Part shown: positions 11,438 to 24,040 of the stretch, one piece after another
How positions within the stretch are numbered: the stretch's first letter is position 1
How the letters are laid out: each line of letters starts with the position of its first letter
Assembly (NCBI GenBank): GCA_025618425.1
Contig: CM046849.1
Span: 32,486,336-32,550,335, forward strand
Length of the DNA: 64,000 bases
Origin: Heliocidaris tuberculata
Taxonomy: Eukaryota > Echinodermata > Echinoidea > Camarodonta > Echinometridae
Direction: 5' to 3'
Made by a program: the position numbers and the translations under genes
The notes under the pieces: generated by a model
Database searches by the model: none
Told to the model about the DNA's origin: nothing
The model's input: only the letters and a program-made list of their open reading frames with translations

Positions 11438-12299
11438 GTTTTTTTTTATCATTCTGTCTACGATATTACTGTATTTGTCTTGATCTGTGGACAACTGTGT
11501 TAAATAGGAGGTGATGCATATACAAGTTGTTGACAAGGCTACATATGTAAACTTAATATTTCTACTTTAGTTACATTTTTATATTGGTTTGTGCCATTCT
11601 ACCATGGGGTAAATCGATTTGTATACAGTGAAAAATAATTTGTCTAACAACAATGATGGACTGTGAGATGCGTGTAGGCCTATATAAGTAAGAGAGAAAA
11701 CAGAGTGATATAAGAAACGAATGAAAATGCCAATAGCCGTGATGGAGTATATTGTGAAAACGTTCATTTTGAGGTGGTAACTACAACGCCTCTCAAAGTG
11801 CAACTACTCCCCCTTTGAATAAAATGAACGCGCCCGATGACTCATGTCCATAACGTATAGATCGCTGGGTGTCAAGGGAGGTCAGCAATTGCCCGGTCGA
11901 GAAGTACATGTATATGCGTTGAATCCCAGGAAAGTAGTTCATACGTGACATCGACCTCTTTTGTATGGCAAGCCATCGGGGTCTACTTACGTCTACTCAC
12001 CACGCGTACTTGATTTTCGATACACGTACCTATATTGACCAATCAGAAGCCAGTATTCAGTACGCGTACTGTTTTTGGTCATCACGTCACGTGTGTTTAA
12101 GGGTACGTGTACTTTACTTTTACAGACGTTACTGACCCCTCCGGCCATAGGTGGCCAAAGGGTTCAGAAGCGTCAGTTAATGTAACGTGTGCTTTGTCAT
12201 TTAGGTAACGTGTACCTTGACTAGTCATTACGTGACGTCTATACAATTACGTGTGCTCTGGTCGTTACGTGACGTCAGCTAAGAGTTAGTCTATTTCCA

Positions 12300-12300
<1 letters not shown>

Positions 12301-12331
<31 letters not shown>
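12301..12331. repeat. poly-T tract
   Basis: About 29 consecutive T at the inner edge of the ACGT-rich terminus of the large element. It is mirrored by poly-A at 29275-29300 in the inverted copy. Confidence 0.9.
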
Positions 12332-12436
12332 GTCAATAAAGCAAACCATGTACGTTAATAATATTGTTCAATAAGGGAAGTATAGGGCTTGGCAGGGGCT
12401 CAGGGTGTTTAATATATTTCTGTTGGTGGCTGATTA

Positions 12437-12845
12437 TTAAAGGAAACCAAAACCCAAGGAGAGAATCAATGTTATTTGAAAGTGAAAATTCAGAGAAGCA
12501 CTTTACAAAAAGTTTCATTAAAATTGGTTAAAAAATGAGAGAGTTATGGAAGTTTGAAAAGTCTCGTTTTACTTTCTATGGGGATCCTCAAATTGGCAAA
12601 ATTGCTTCAAAATGGCTGATTTTGTGAACAACTCTCCATTTGTTTTGTACACAGATTTTCAGATTTTCCCCATTGTCTTTCAAGGTGCAGTTAATCTCCT
12701 TATGAGCTCAACATATATAATGGGAAAATGTATTTTACATCACATATGTTGAGTTCAGGAGGAGACAAGGAGCACCCTGAGAGATAATGGGGAAAATCTG
12801 AAAATCTGTGTACAGTAAACAAATGGAGAGTTGTTCACAAAATCA
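12437..12845. mobile_element. TTAA-class MITE, right end missing, in large element copy 1
   Basis: TTAA followed by AGGAAACCAAAACCC resembles the ends of the TTAA-flanked foldback at 44135. About 400 bp of DNA containing a partial inverted repeat (GATTTTCAGATTTTCCCC and its inverse near 12790) interrupts the sequence that is continuous in the inverted copy. The mirrored right end is not seen. In the other copy the same place carries a TAA microsatellite. Confidence 0.5.
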
Positions 12846-13244
12846 TAAAAATTTGTCATAATAAAATTAATGTATAAAGTTTATTCATAAATACCATGTA
12901 ATGAGCGGAGGAAAGATTAGGAGAACTCCCCACATGCACAGCTCATGTTTACTATATAGTGCATACAAAGTATACAAACTTCTACTGCATGGACACTATT
13001 CACGCTCTTATCCTCCATCTGTTGTGCAATTAAGGGTCATGCATGACCTCTGTGGACTCGTTGTCATGACCACTGGAAGGCCGCCTGTTTACCCAAGGAT
13101 TAACCAGAGAATCCTAGTTACATTAATATATTCCCATGTTATAACCAAGGAGTTATCTGCTGTAATAATTGTAACGAGACATCCTCGTGGCTCCCCCCTC
13201 CCCGGCGAAAAAATGTGAACCCCCTCCCCCCCCCCCAAAAAAAA

Positions 13245-13391
13245 AAAAAAGAAGAAGAAGAAGAAGAAGAAGAAGAAGAAGAAGAAGAAGAAGAAGAAGA
13301 AGAAGAAGAAGAAGAAGAAGAAGAAGAAGAAGAAGAAGAAGAAGAAGAAGAAGAAGAAGAAGAAGAAGAAGAAGGAGAAGAAGAAGAAGAA
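13245..13391. repeat. (GAA)n microsatellite
   Basis: Roughly 45 GAA units follow a C run and an A run. The inverted counterpart at 28362-28393 has only about 10 TTC units, so the array expanded or contracted after duplication. Long Arg, Glu or Ser frames across it are artefacts. Confidence 0.95.
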
Positions 13392-14528
13392 AATGTAGTG
13401 TAAAATAATGATGAGTAAATGATAAAACAAACGGTTTGTTTTCTTAACAATGAAAGAAAAAAATCTTCTTCATCGGTTGTTACACTCCTTGGCATTATAT
13501 ACTTGAACTTTGAAAAATCATAGAAGATTTGTAATCCATGTGGAGGCAGAGCTAGCTTCCACTAAATTTCGTCATAGGGCCTATAATAAGGCCGGGGGGG
13601 GGGGGTGTATCGGCTGTCAATGTCACACAGGCCTAATGAATATTCTAGTCGGAAAGGCGTTAGTGAAAAGACTGTTGATAAATTCAATGTATTCATTAAA
13701 ACAATTATTTTTTTAAAGACTGAATGTTCGTACGTTATATAGGGAGGGGGCGGGGGGGGGGTGTGACTGTTGCTGGGATGGAACAAGAACACACGCAAAC
13801 AATTGTGTGCCTATTATAAATTAAGAGAGATCATTTTCTCAATGAAGCAGTCTAATAAATAGTTACATGAAAGGGGAATTTCACCCTGGTATTTAGCTGA
13901 TTTAAATAAAAGTAGAAAATATAATTTTTTAGTACTGCAGGGCAAATGGGATGGGCCCTTACAAGATACGTCACGGAGTCGGTTGCCAAGTTTTGTTTGA
14001 TTGATTACAACTTTTAAAAATTAATAACATTCTCACTTCTTAACAGATTTTACTCAAACTTTTATTGGTCTGTTATTTCAATTTTCCCCATTCCTTTAAC
14101 ATTATTAAAACAATGTAAGAAAGAAAAATGTATAAATGTATCTGAATTTTCACTTTTCAGTTTGAAATTCAGTGTTCAGTGACGGCACTGGGATTTTAAA
14201 ATTGCATAGTGGCAGGATGGGGGCATTATTAAAAGAGGAAGTGGGCATAGCTCACTGGAAGTGATAAGGGGCATTTATAAGAAGGGGAAAGGGGGAGGGT
14301 ACTTATGAACAAAACCGTCACTTATCAGACAAAAATAGGCTGAATCTACTTGAAAATGTGGGGGTATTGTGCCCCCAGCCCCCTTGGGAGGGCGAGGGGG
14401 GGGGGGGTGGAGAGGAGGGAGGCTGTCGTTGTGATACCGAGGGCTAATTGTGCTCGGGGGTAACTTTCCGGCGGGGGTAATTGTCCTTGTCTTAGATTCA
14501 TCTCTCACCTCCCACGAAATTTTTGAGC

Positions 14529-14738
<210 letters not shown>

Positions 14739-14744
14739 TGTTAC

Positions 14745-14835
14745 AATTATATAGCGTATTCCGTGAATACTTCATTGCGCTTTACAATGTCATTTATTAT
14801 TATTACCCAAGAGAGGTAAACGATGCATTTATTTT
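14745..14835 (+). repeat. TATATAGCG-type retroposon tail next to TAA repeat
   Basis: ATTATATAGCGTATTCCGTG followed by a TTGCGCTTTACAATG phrase next to a trinucleotide array resembles the tail region of short retroposons common in marine invertebrates. The inverted copy is at 23880-23955. Family assignment is from memory. Confidence 0.4.
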
Positions 14836-15009
14836 ACTAGTTTGGAAAGAAAACTGATAGTAGGAAACTGCATATACACCTACCGTAGGTGTGGATGTAG
14901 AAGGGGATTCTCCTCCAACCCTGAAAAATTATAGTTTTGAGGAGTGGCGAGTTGTGTTGGAGGAGTGTATTCCATAACATGGCCCACGGAACCGGGGGGG
15001 GGGGGGGGG

Positions 15010-16325
15010 GGCTGGGGGCTGCAGCCCCCCACACTTGTTTGAGTAGACACGTTTCATAAATTCCCCGAAAAAATGTGCGAGATTGTCATTATTCAAGTGA
15101 AATCAAATCAGCCCCCCCCCCCACTTTCAAAAATGCTTCGCGGCCCCTGCATAACTATAGCTTATTCAAACTTTTAAAAGACTAACTGGATGATTATTCA
15201 CTATAACGATTTAATTTCCTCACTTTACTGAAAGTTCCTATTATTTCTAGAATTTTCAAGGGGGCAACTTGCCCCTACCCTTTACCCCTTTAAATAAGAT
15301 ATCGAAGTCCCTTCGCACTGTAGGGAGCTTTTGTATTTTCAATCTTCTGAATTTGCAAAGAGAGAGATTTAAGGAAAATGAGAAGTCACTGCCCGCTCTG
15401 GTGACGCTCCTGCGCCCTTCGTAATTTATTTTATATATTTCAAATTAGGCTGGTTGGTGAGGAAAACTCCTTTCGACATTTCATAGAGTGGCCCTTTCAT
15501 CCACGATTTTCTGACAAAGAGTGCGCAGGTTTGGCCAAGAATTAACGTTCCTCTGTGCATGTAGCCAGACCCCTCTATCCCATAACGGCATCAAAAACAA
15601 GTACCTTCGGACGGGCTCCCGTGTCTTCTGGTAAAGGTTATGCCCCCCCCCCCCGGCATGTTCATGTTGTAAAGGACATGGGAGCGACCTTATCAGGTAC
15701 ATTCATTACCACGAGTGAGTTGCCACTGACTTGAATTTGAAGCATCGCAAATGGCCGAGCACATTGATGTTCGCCCCCCCCCCCGCCGTTCCACTCTATT
15801 TAAGAAAAAAGAGAAAAGGGGGAGGAAAAGGGAAAAAAACTAGGAAAGACCAATTTTGGGGCGATTTTCACCTCCTATTCCAGCAGTGAGGTAGACTGTT
15901 AATTTTATTCCATGTTTAGTATATTTTCATGACAAAATTAAATTTTTATTATGAATAAAGATTCAAGTTTGGCTTGGCTTCATATGACATACAACATACG
16001 AACATCATACATTATGTAAATTTCTTTTGAATACTTTCTATCCCATCCTGATACCTCTCCAGCTGACGTATCTCAGTGAATGGGGATTAGGTCATTTATT
16101 CGGAGGCGTCTGACGGACATCCCCCACCATTTCAAATTTAATGTGTTACAGTGGGCACGATAGAGGGAGTTCTGCCGCGTATTTTCATCCTATTTCAATT
16201 CGTTATTTTTCCTACCCCTTTCTATTTATTGTCTTGCAATTATGAACATTTACGACTGGAATTCACCAGGCAGCCCTTCCCTGCCGATCATTATTATCAT
16301 TCTTAGCGAGAAGGGGGGGGGGGGG
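15010..16325. other. 1.3-kb segment unique to large element copy 1
   Basis: Homology to the inverted partner stops in a G/C run near 15010 and resumes near 16330. The partner passes directly from one side to the other at about 23495-23510. The segment has no coding frame and contains several C runs (15112, 15640, 15775). It is either an insertion here or a deletion in the partner. Confidence 0.55.
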
Positions 16326-17347
16326 GGGGAGGCATGGGGTCTTATCACTGTTGTAGCCCAAAAATGTCATCCAGATGTCACTTGTAATACGTGGAATCAT
16401 GCTTGATATTTATCCCCTGACTTTTTTAAATATTGAGGTTCTCCTACTGATCCATTCAATTCTGCCCTCCTCCATTCACCCCCCTTTTTTTTTGGGGGGG
16501 GGGGGTACAAGCAACCATTTAAGATGACGTGTGGCATATTATTCTGCTTGAGTGCATTGGGTATGATACCTTTCCAACCTAGGCCTACCTCGCTCAATGA
16601 GGGAGGGGGTGGGGGCGTCTGGCGGGCATCCGCGCATCTGCCGCAATTTAAAATGTCTGACAGTGCATGGCCATTCATGATAGCGGGAGTTTTGCTGAAC
16701 TTTTTCCTCTAGGTTTCATCCAGTTATTCTCCCCCCCCCCCCCCCGCTAATCCAGCTCAATTTTGATTGTCCATCGAAAGGGTCCTTCTGATTACCCCGA
16801 CCACACTGTTCGAGTCACACGTCCGTTTCCTTACATGAACAAAGCAAGAGAAATCAAAAGAAGACGGGAAGGGAATAAATGAACAAGGAAAACAATAGAC
16901 GAAGAGAATATTTTAATAGGACGATACAGGAAGTGGCAGAGGGGAAAATACAAAATAATGTGTAAATTTAGTTTTCAGGTTTTAAAATAACCCGAACCTT
17001 CGGAAAAACGAACCTACGGAAAAAAACGAACTTACGGAAAAAACGAGTGTCCCCACGCAAAACAAGGGATGATAAGCGTGCTTCACGTTTTGCAATTTTG
17101 GAGGGATAAAATTTCTAAATCTTCCACTTTCAAAATAACATGAAATATATATGTATGAAAAATAGGGGAATGGGCTTCTTCGGGGGGGGGGGGGGGCGGG
17201 GGGTAGGAGTTGGGTTGTGAGCAAGTAGTAAGCTTTTGAGGTGGGCCTTCAGAGTGTTTGCCCCACCCCCCAAAGAAAAGTAAATATAATAAATAAATAA
17301 ATAAAATAAGCTAGGACCCTTCCGGGGCACCTGGAGCGTAGCGCCGG

Positions 17348-17350
<3 letters not shown>

Positions 17351-17386
<36 letters not shown>

Positions 17387-17394
17387 AAAAATAA
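17351..17394. repeat. poly-A tract
   Basis: About 34 consecutive A followed by an A-rich tail. Confidence 0.9.
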
Positions 17395-17522
17395 AATTAG
17401 TTCACGGGCCACAGAGCGTTTGAAAAGTGGGGGCAGGAGGTTGAGCATGAGTAAGAGCATAATATGTTATTATTAATATAAGCAAAGGGGAGTGTGTGTG
17501 CGTGTATGTGTGTGGAGGGGGA

Positions 17523-17571
17523 GGACCCCGATGGCTTGCCATACTTTTGTATGGCAAGCCATCGGGGTCTA
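17523..17571. repeat. near-perfect palindrome at the junction of the two large elements
   Basis: GACCCCGATGGCTTGCCATA, CTTTTG, then the inverse of the first 20 bases. The two termini meet across a single 6-base spacer and would form a 20-bp hairpin. Confidence 0.95.
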
Positions 17572-17817
17572 CCTACGTCTACTAGTACGCGTACCCAGTA
17601 GACGTCACGTAAAACCAAACGGTACGTCACGTCTACTCGTTACGTGACGTGTACCCAATTTCGTGTACTCTGTCGCAAGGGCGGATCCAGGTTTTAAAAA
17701 AAGGGGGGGTCCAAAGGGTGAGAAGTTATCATTCTGGCAAACGCAAGCGCCGAAGGCGCTAAGCGCCTCTATAGGCATATATAGGGTCTATATATATATA
17801 TAAACAAAACTGCTATA

Positions 17818-17854
<37 letters not shown>

Positions 17855-19622
17855 CCTGTTTGACTATTTTAATGTTGAAATATAGTTGGGCGCGCGGAGC
17901 GCGCCACAAAAATTTGATAATACGAGCCTGAAAATGTCTTAGTTTGTACTGAAATTACATTTAATCTATTAATATTACATGGAATTATTGTTTATTTGAG
18001 ATGGAAAATACATATATAATGATTGCAAATTACCATCTTTTATCAAAAAGTGCGGGTATATTTGTACAGGCCACCCCCCCCCCCCCCCCCCCCCGTACAT
18101 CAGAACTGGGAGGGGGGTTAATGCATACCCCCTCCGGGATTTGCGCCATTGGACTGTATTAATATATATATGTATATACATATTTTTTTAAAGTTTTCCC
18201 AGATTTTCTAGTCTGCATTGCTGTGCAGGACCTCAGATGGCATGCGGCATCAACACAAACAGTCCAGTGAGACAAATAAGAATAAAATCTGGAGATTTAT
18301 TACTTGAGATTGGTTCTTCAATGTTGAAGTACTATCTTGATAACCTAGGAATTGGGTGTGCGCATGCTGTACAAACACACTTAGTAAATTTTAGTGATAC
18401 ATGTACACATTTTACAGCAATGAAGAATTATTCACTAAATATCATCTATATTATCTCCTCCCATCCCTGAGATAACAATTCGCAAGTGTTTACATCATCA
18501 CGAGTTATAAATCACAAATCACAAAAGAACACAAAAAAGGGAAAGTTCCTTAGATTCAGGAGTTCACAATCAAGGCCGATCAACAACAGTACCAATACCA
18601 GTTTTGCTGAAAATTCACAGGATTTAACAATCAACCACAGCATCTACTCATTAGGCAAAATAAATAAGTTTTGTATCACAAAACTAGTCATGGTGCAATG
18701 TATCAGATTCAAGCGTTCCCAATCAACAACAAGAAAAAATATATCAAAAGTCCTCGGAGAAAACAAACCTCCTCCCCCCCCCCCCCAAGCACCTGTCATT
18801 ACCTTTGAATTTCGTGACTTTGACCTTTTTGTTGACTCTGACAGACCTTTGACCTTTTGTGTGACTTTAAGTCTTGACCTTCACAACTTTAACCTTTATA
18901 TGGACACATGAAGTTCACTTCTTGCGATGTACAACCATAGGGTAGGTGTAGGGAATACCAGACCCTTAAGCACGTTTGCATAATTTGCATAAACATGAAC
19001 ACAGACACACACTAGTAAGGTTTACCAATGCTTTCAGCAACTCTTTTTATTTCTCAGGGTACCGAAATAATGACAAAAATTTGTTTACCTAATGAAATAA
19101 TCTCCTTAATGACGTCATAGGTAAATGGTCCATTATTCCCTACCCATTAAAGTAATACGAGACCGCTACATTTTCAACCGAAATCTCAAATATTTGTTGA
19201 GGAAAATGATATTTCGTTGGAAATGTAAATACCAATAAAGAATTGTTTTTTGGAGAGTATGTTTTGGTTTCATCAAAATCTGTTGCAATTTTAACCAAAA
19301 ATTTTATAGCATTTATCATCGGATAAATTTAATTACCATTTAAACGGCATTCAACATGTTCAATGTGCCGTTACTTCTGCCTCCGGCAACTTTACGTTTT
19401 GTTGTTGATGATTTTAAGTACATCAATACTGAACAATTGACAATGATAATTTTAAAGATTACAGAGAGTTGTAAAATGACATTGAAATACGTCTTAAAAA
19501 GAAAGATGTAAAATGACGTTAAAACAACTTAACACATCCAACCAAACTCTAGTAATCTCGCGGCCGAACGGAGCGAACGGGCCCGCCCGGCCCGTGCCCC
19601 GGCCACGGCGGGGACGCATGTC

Positions 19623-20375
19623 CCCACTACCAGTGGCGGCACCAGGATTTTTAAAGTGGGGGGGGGGGGGGCAAATGGGGGGCAAAAGAAAATGTTGGGG
19701 GGGGGGCAAGGGCGGACAAAAAAAATTTTGACACTTTTTGTAGTGAAAATGTACAGAATATTCGGCTATAAACCTACCCAGATATGAGGACATTTTGAGC
19801 GTCTAGCTGAACTGCCCGATTATAAAGAGGTGTTAGTTATATACTGCGAGTGAGCGAAGCGAGCGAGCAAAAATTTTGACATTTTTCGTAGTAAAAATGT
19901 ACAGAAATTACATATTCGGCTATAAAACTACCCCAATATGAGGAAATTTGATCATCTCACGGCCTGATTATGTGGTGGGAGTTATAGGCCTGTATTGCGA
20001 GCGAGCGAAGCGAGCGAGCAAAAATTTTGACACTATTATAGTGGAAATGTACAGAAATTATTCAGCTATAAAACTACCCAAATATGAGGATATTTACACG
20101 AGCTGAGCGAACAAATTTGCCACATGCCCCCCCCCCCACCTTGATGCCGCCACTGCTTTCCAAGTTTCCGTTTTCTTTCTTTTTCCTTCTTTTCTCCATT
20201 CCTTTTTCACTTTTTTCTTTCCTTTTCTTTTCTTTTTCATTTTCCACCCTTTTATTTTTTTTCACTCCGAAAATTATTGGGGCGGCAACTGGGGGGGCAA
20301 AGCTTCTGACTGGGGGGGGGGCAAATGCCCCCCCATGCCCCCCCCCCCCCCCTTGGTGCCGCCACTGCCCACTAC
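19623..20375 (+). mobile_element. hAT MITE with internal GAGCGAGC repeats, copy A
   Basis: The element 19631-20367 begins CAGTGGCGGCACCAGGA and ends CTTGGTGCCGCCACTG. CCCACTAC (19623-19630 and 20368-20375) is a perfect 8-bp target duplication, the hAT hallmark. Inside, a unit of about 120 bp is repeated three times: GAGCGAAGCGAGCGAGC, then AAAAATTTTGACA, then a TACAGAA..TTCGGCTATAAA phrase. The edges are G or C runs, and an inner sub-terminus (GATGCCGCCACTG near 20142-20155) suggests a composite. Confidence 0.9.
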
Positions 20376-20768
20376 TTAATCAACCTGCAGCAGAGCTGCA
20401 TTTATATATTTGGGCCAAGCAAAAATTATTTACCTATATGGATACTTGTGCTTTGGTATTGTCTAGAATGACGAGTTGCCTCGAATGAGTGACTTGAAGT
20501 TGAATGATGCCGCGTGCAGCCTGCCTCCTCGAGGGTTGCAAGCATAGTTGCAAGACAGCGTACGTACGATCAAAAGTCGCATGCATAAACCTATGCGTGC
20601 CGCGCCGCATATCTGATCTGGAATGGCAGTACAGTACTTAGGCCTACTTTGCGACGGAGAATGAAACAATGGGTAATGAATAGGGCCTACGCAGTATCTT
20701 GCATGATCAGGTCGGCAGAATTTCTTGGGGGGGGGGGGGGGGAAACGCCAAGAAAGACGGCGCCAAGG

Positions 20769-20769
<1 letters not shown>

Positions 20770-20806
<37 letters not shown>
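20770..20806. repeat. poly-A tract
   Basis: About 37 A after a G run, near the right end of the 3.2-kb element. Confidence 0.9.
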
Positions 20807-20808
<2 letters not shown>

Positions 20809-20951
20809 GCGCCAAAAAGGGGGGGTCCGGACCCCCGCGACCCCCCCCTGGATCCGCCTATGTGTCGTGACCTTACGTCACGTCACGTCTGTTCAATTAC
20901 GTGTGCTTTGCTCAATACGTCACGTCTTCTTTGAAATGGTCTAATTCCAGG

Positions 20952-20952
<1 letters not shown>

Positions 20953-21006
<54 letters not shown>
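20953..21006. repeat. poly-T tract
   Basis: About 53 consecutive T at the inner edge of the ACGT-rich left terminus of large element copy 2, equivalent to the poly-T at 12301 in copy 1. Confidence 0.9.
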
Positions 21007-21009
<3 letters not shown>

Positions 21010-23879
21010 GAGACCGCTTCTATTCTCTACATAGGGGATGTAGGATATGAGAGTTTGGGAAGTCAAATCCCGATTATCAGGATTCCCCTCTTTGTTATGA
21101 AAATGGATGGCTCTATCATGATCAAGTTCAGGGGTCGCTGAACCGGGGAGGGGGGGGGGGTGATCTAGCTAGGGATTGCAGGCTTCCCCTCCACACACAT
21201 ACACGCACACACACTCCCCTTTGCTTATATTAATAATAACATATTATGCTCTTACTCATGCTCAACCTCCTGCCCCCACTTTTCAAACGCTCTGTGGCCC
21301 GTGAACTAATAATTATTATGCGTGTCTTTCCACGTATACCAACATCGTTTACAGGCCTAACCAACTTGATATTAGGGCGTCCTATTTCGTTTCAAGCCTT
21401 TTTTCAAAACATGTATGCTGCGGTTTGTGGTCTGTTATCTTCACTTTTGCATAAACTGAAAATGAGGGAAAGGTAACCGTTTCCTTTGTTTTCACAATAG
21501 AAGATCGGACAGGCAATCACTAAAAAAGAAGAAAATGAGAAAAGAAAATTATATTTTGTACTTGCATGATAGCCCTCTTGCCCTCGAGTTTGGGGGCAAA
21601 AACGATTTCCCCTCCCTTCCCCAATGATGGGCCCCCTCGCAAGAAAACAGAAAAGGAAAATTGCATGTAATAATTTTCCATTACAACGATGTATAGGCTT
21701 AATAAGCTTATTAGTGCTCTAAAATGCAAACTTTCACCAAAATTTTCTCACACGGACACCATCCTCCCTCGTGTATTTATAGACGCAATGTAGCAGATGC
21801 TTGCTTCCATTTATCGGGGGAAGGATTTTTGCCCCCACTCCACGACAATCAAGCTTATGCGATCAGCTTTCTAGTACTCTAAAAGGTGAGGCTTCATCAT
21901 TCTAACCCCCCCCCCCTTCTTTTTTTTTACTTCCGGCGCTCCCGAAGGGTTCTAGCTTATTTCATTTATTTATTATGTTTGTTTTTCTTTTGGGGGTGGG
22001 GAAAACACTCTGAAGGCCCACCTCAAAAGATTACTACTTGCTCACAGCCCTACCCCCTACCCCCCCCCCCGCCTCCCGAAGAAGCCCATTCCCCTATTCT
22101 CCTATTTTTTCATACATATATATTTCATGTCATTTTGAAAGTGGAAGATTTACAAATTTTATCCCCCCAACAATGCAAAACGTGAAGCACGCTTATCATC
22201 CATTGTTTTCCATGGGGCTACTCGTTTTTCCGTAGGTTCGTTTTTTCCGGAGGTTCGGGTTATTTTAAAACCTGAAAACTGAATGTACACAGTATCCCCC
22301 TCTTTGACGGGGATCCGGACCGCAATTTTTTTTTGTCAGGACTTGCGGGGCCGGCCTTATATAGTGAACAAATTCGGAGGCCGCAGAACGGGAAAGGTGG
22401 GGGGGGGGGGGGGGGGGGCTATGGGGCTGAAGCCCTCCATGTTTACACCCTTGAGATTCGTTTCATTATGCTTATCAATACCGTGGAATTCCAATAAAAC
22501 TCTGAATCCCCCCTCCATTAAAAAAAAAAATCATGCATTATATTTTCCACTTATTGAAACAACATCATTTAAGGTGTTAACAAACTTGATATTAGTGCGC
22601 CCTTAGAAAGGTTTACTGCAAGACTATATTTCTGAAAGCATGCCTGTTTCTGGTTTTATATATGTTCATTGTTTTACTCGGTTTCCTTAAGGGAATAAAT
22701 AACAAGTAATCACAAGAAAAAAATAATCACATTTTGTATGTGCATTGGTACGTCGGTGCAGCCCTGCATTTTTCCCTCTGCCACTTTTTGTATCGTCCTA
22801 TTAAAATTTTCTCTTCGTCTATTGTTTTCCTTGTTCATTTATTCCCTTCCCGTCTTCTTTTGATTTCTCTTGCTTTGTTCATGTAAAAAAAAACGGACGT
22901 GTGACTCGAACAGTGTGGTCGGGGTAATCAGAAGGACCCTTTCGATGGACAATCAAAATTGAGCTGGATTAGCGGGGGGGGGGGGGGGGGGGGTGGGGAA
23001 TGAATAACTGGATGAAACCTAGAGGAAAAAGTTCAGCAAAACTCCCGCTATCATGAATGGCCATGCACTGCCAGACATTTTATATTGCGGCTGATGCCCG
23101 GATGCCCGCTAGACGCCCCCACCCCCTCCCTCATTGAGCGAGGTAGGCCTAGGTTGGAAAGGTATCAAACCCAATGCACTCTAGCATAATAATATAGTCA
23201 CGGTAGTATAATAATCTTAAATGGTTGCTTGTACCTGACAAGTACCCCCCCCCCCCCAAAATAAAAAAATAAATAAATAAATAAAATAAAATAAAATTAC
23301 CAAAAAAAAATAAATAAATAACTAAAATAAAATTTGAAAAATAGGGGTGAATGGAGGAGGGCAGAATTGAATGGATCAGTAGGAGAACTTCAATATTAAA
23401 AAAAGTCAGGGGATAAATATCAAGCATGATTCCACGTATTACAAGTGACATCTGGATGACAATGTTGGGCTACAACAGTGATAAGACCCCCAGCCCCCCC
23501 CCCCCCCCCGTTCCGTGGGCCATGTTATGGGATACACTCCTCCAACACAACTCGCCACTCCTGCGCTCCACTTCATTGCAACGGAAGCCCACAAGGGCCC
23601 CCTTTCGGGTCCTCCCCCGCTCTACATCTTTCTATAACCACGCCTAATATATATAACCCTTCCTCCCACATCCATCCCGGATGTATATTGCATTGTCTTA
23701 TCCTCTGATTTTCTTTTTAAAGGCCCTCTCATATAATGACACACATCATAGGGATTTCAAAAATATAATTTTTCAGGGTTGGAGGAGAACCCCCCTTCTA
23801 CATCCACACCTAGGTGTATATGCAGTTTTCTACTATCAGTTTTCTTTTCAAACTAGTAAAATTCGTGCATCATTTACCT

Positions 23880-24040
23880 CTCTTGGGTTATAACAAATGA
23901 CATTGTAAAGCGCAATGAAGTATTCACGGAATACACTATATAACTGAAACATAATTCTATTCTTATTATTGTTATTTTCATTATTATTATTTTTTATTAT
24001 TATTATTATTATCATTATTATTATTATAATTTCTAATCTC
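23880..24040 (-). repeat. inverted counterpart of TAA array and TATATAGCG tail
   Basis: ACATTGTAAAGCGCAATGAAG and CACGGAATACACTATATAA are the inverse of 14745-14835, followed by a short degenerate ATT/ATC array. Confidence 0.7.

Larger units (their letters stand above)
17676..20862. mobile_element. 3.2-kb element with 5-bp duplication inserted in a large-element terminus
   Basis: It starts CAAGGGCGGATCCAGG and ends CCTGGATCCGCCTATG (inverse, 14 of 16 matching), with TGTCG on both sides (17671-17675, 20863-20867). It splits the left ACGT-rich terminus of the large element, whose two parts rejoin naturally when it is removed. The ends resemble those of the 4941 MITE, which also made a 5-base duplication. 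The interior contains (TA)n near 17825-17851, a stretch rich in TGACCTTTGACC-like words (18800-18900) and a hAT MITE (19631-20367). No convincing protein is encoded, so it is non-autonomous. Confidence 0.75.

Noticed and set aside
13139..13495. Long open frames of Ser, Arg, Glu or Phe repeats
   Set aside because: They only read through the GAA/TTC microsatellite and its C/A runs; no domain and no splice support.
18800..18900. Nuclear-receptor-like TGACCTTTGACC repeats as a regulatory region
   Set aside because: Such words form part of a simple degenerate repeat within a transposon and no gene is nearby; the resemblance is probably incidental.
18486..18911. 141-residue open frame on the plus strand
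   Set aside because: Composition is that of AT-rich non-coding DNA with a C run; no recognisable domain, and it lies within a transposable element.
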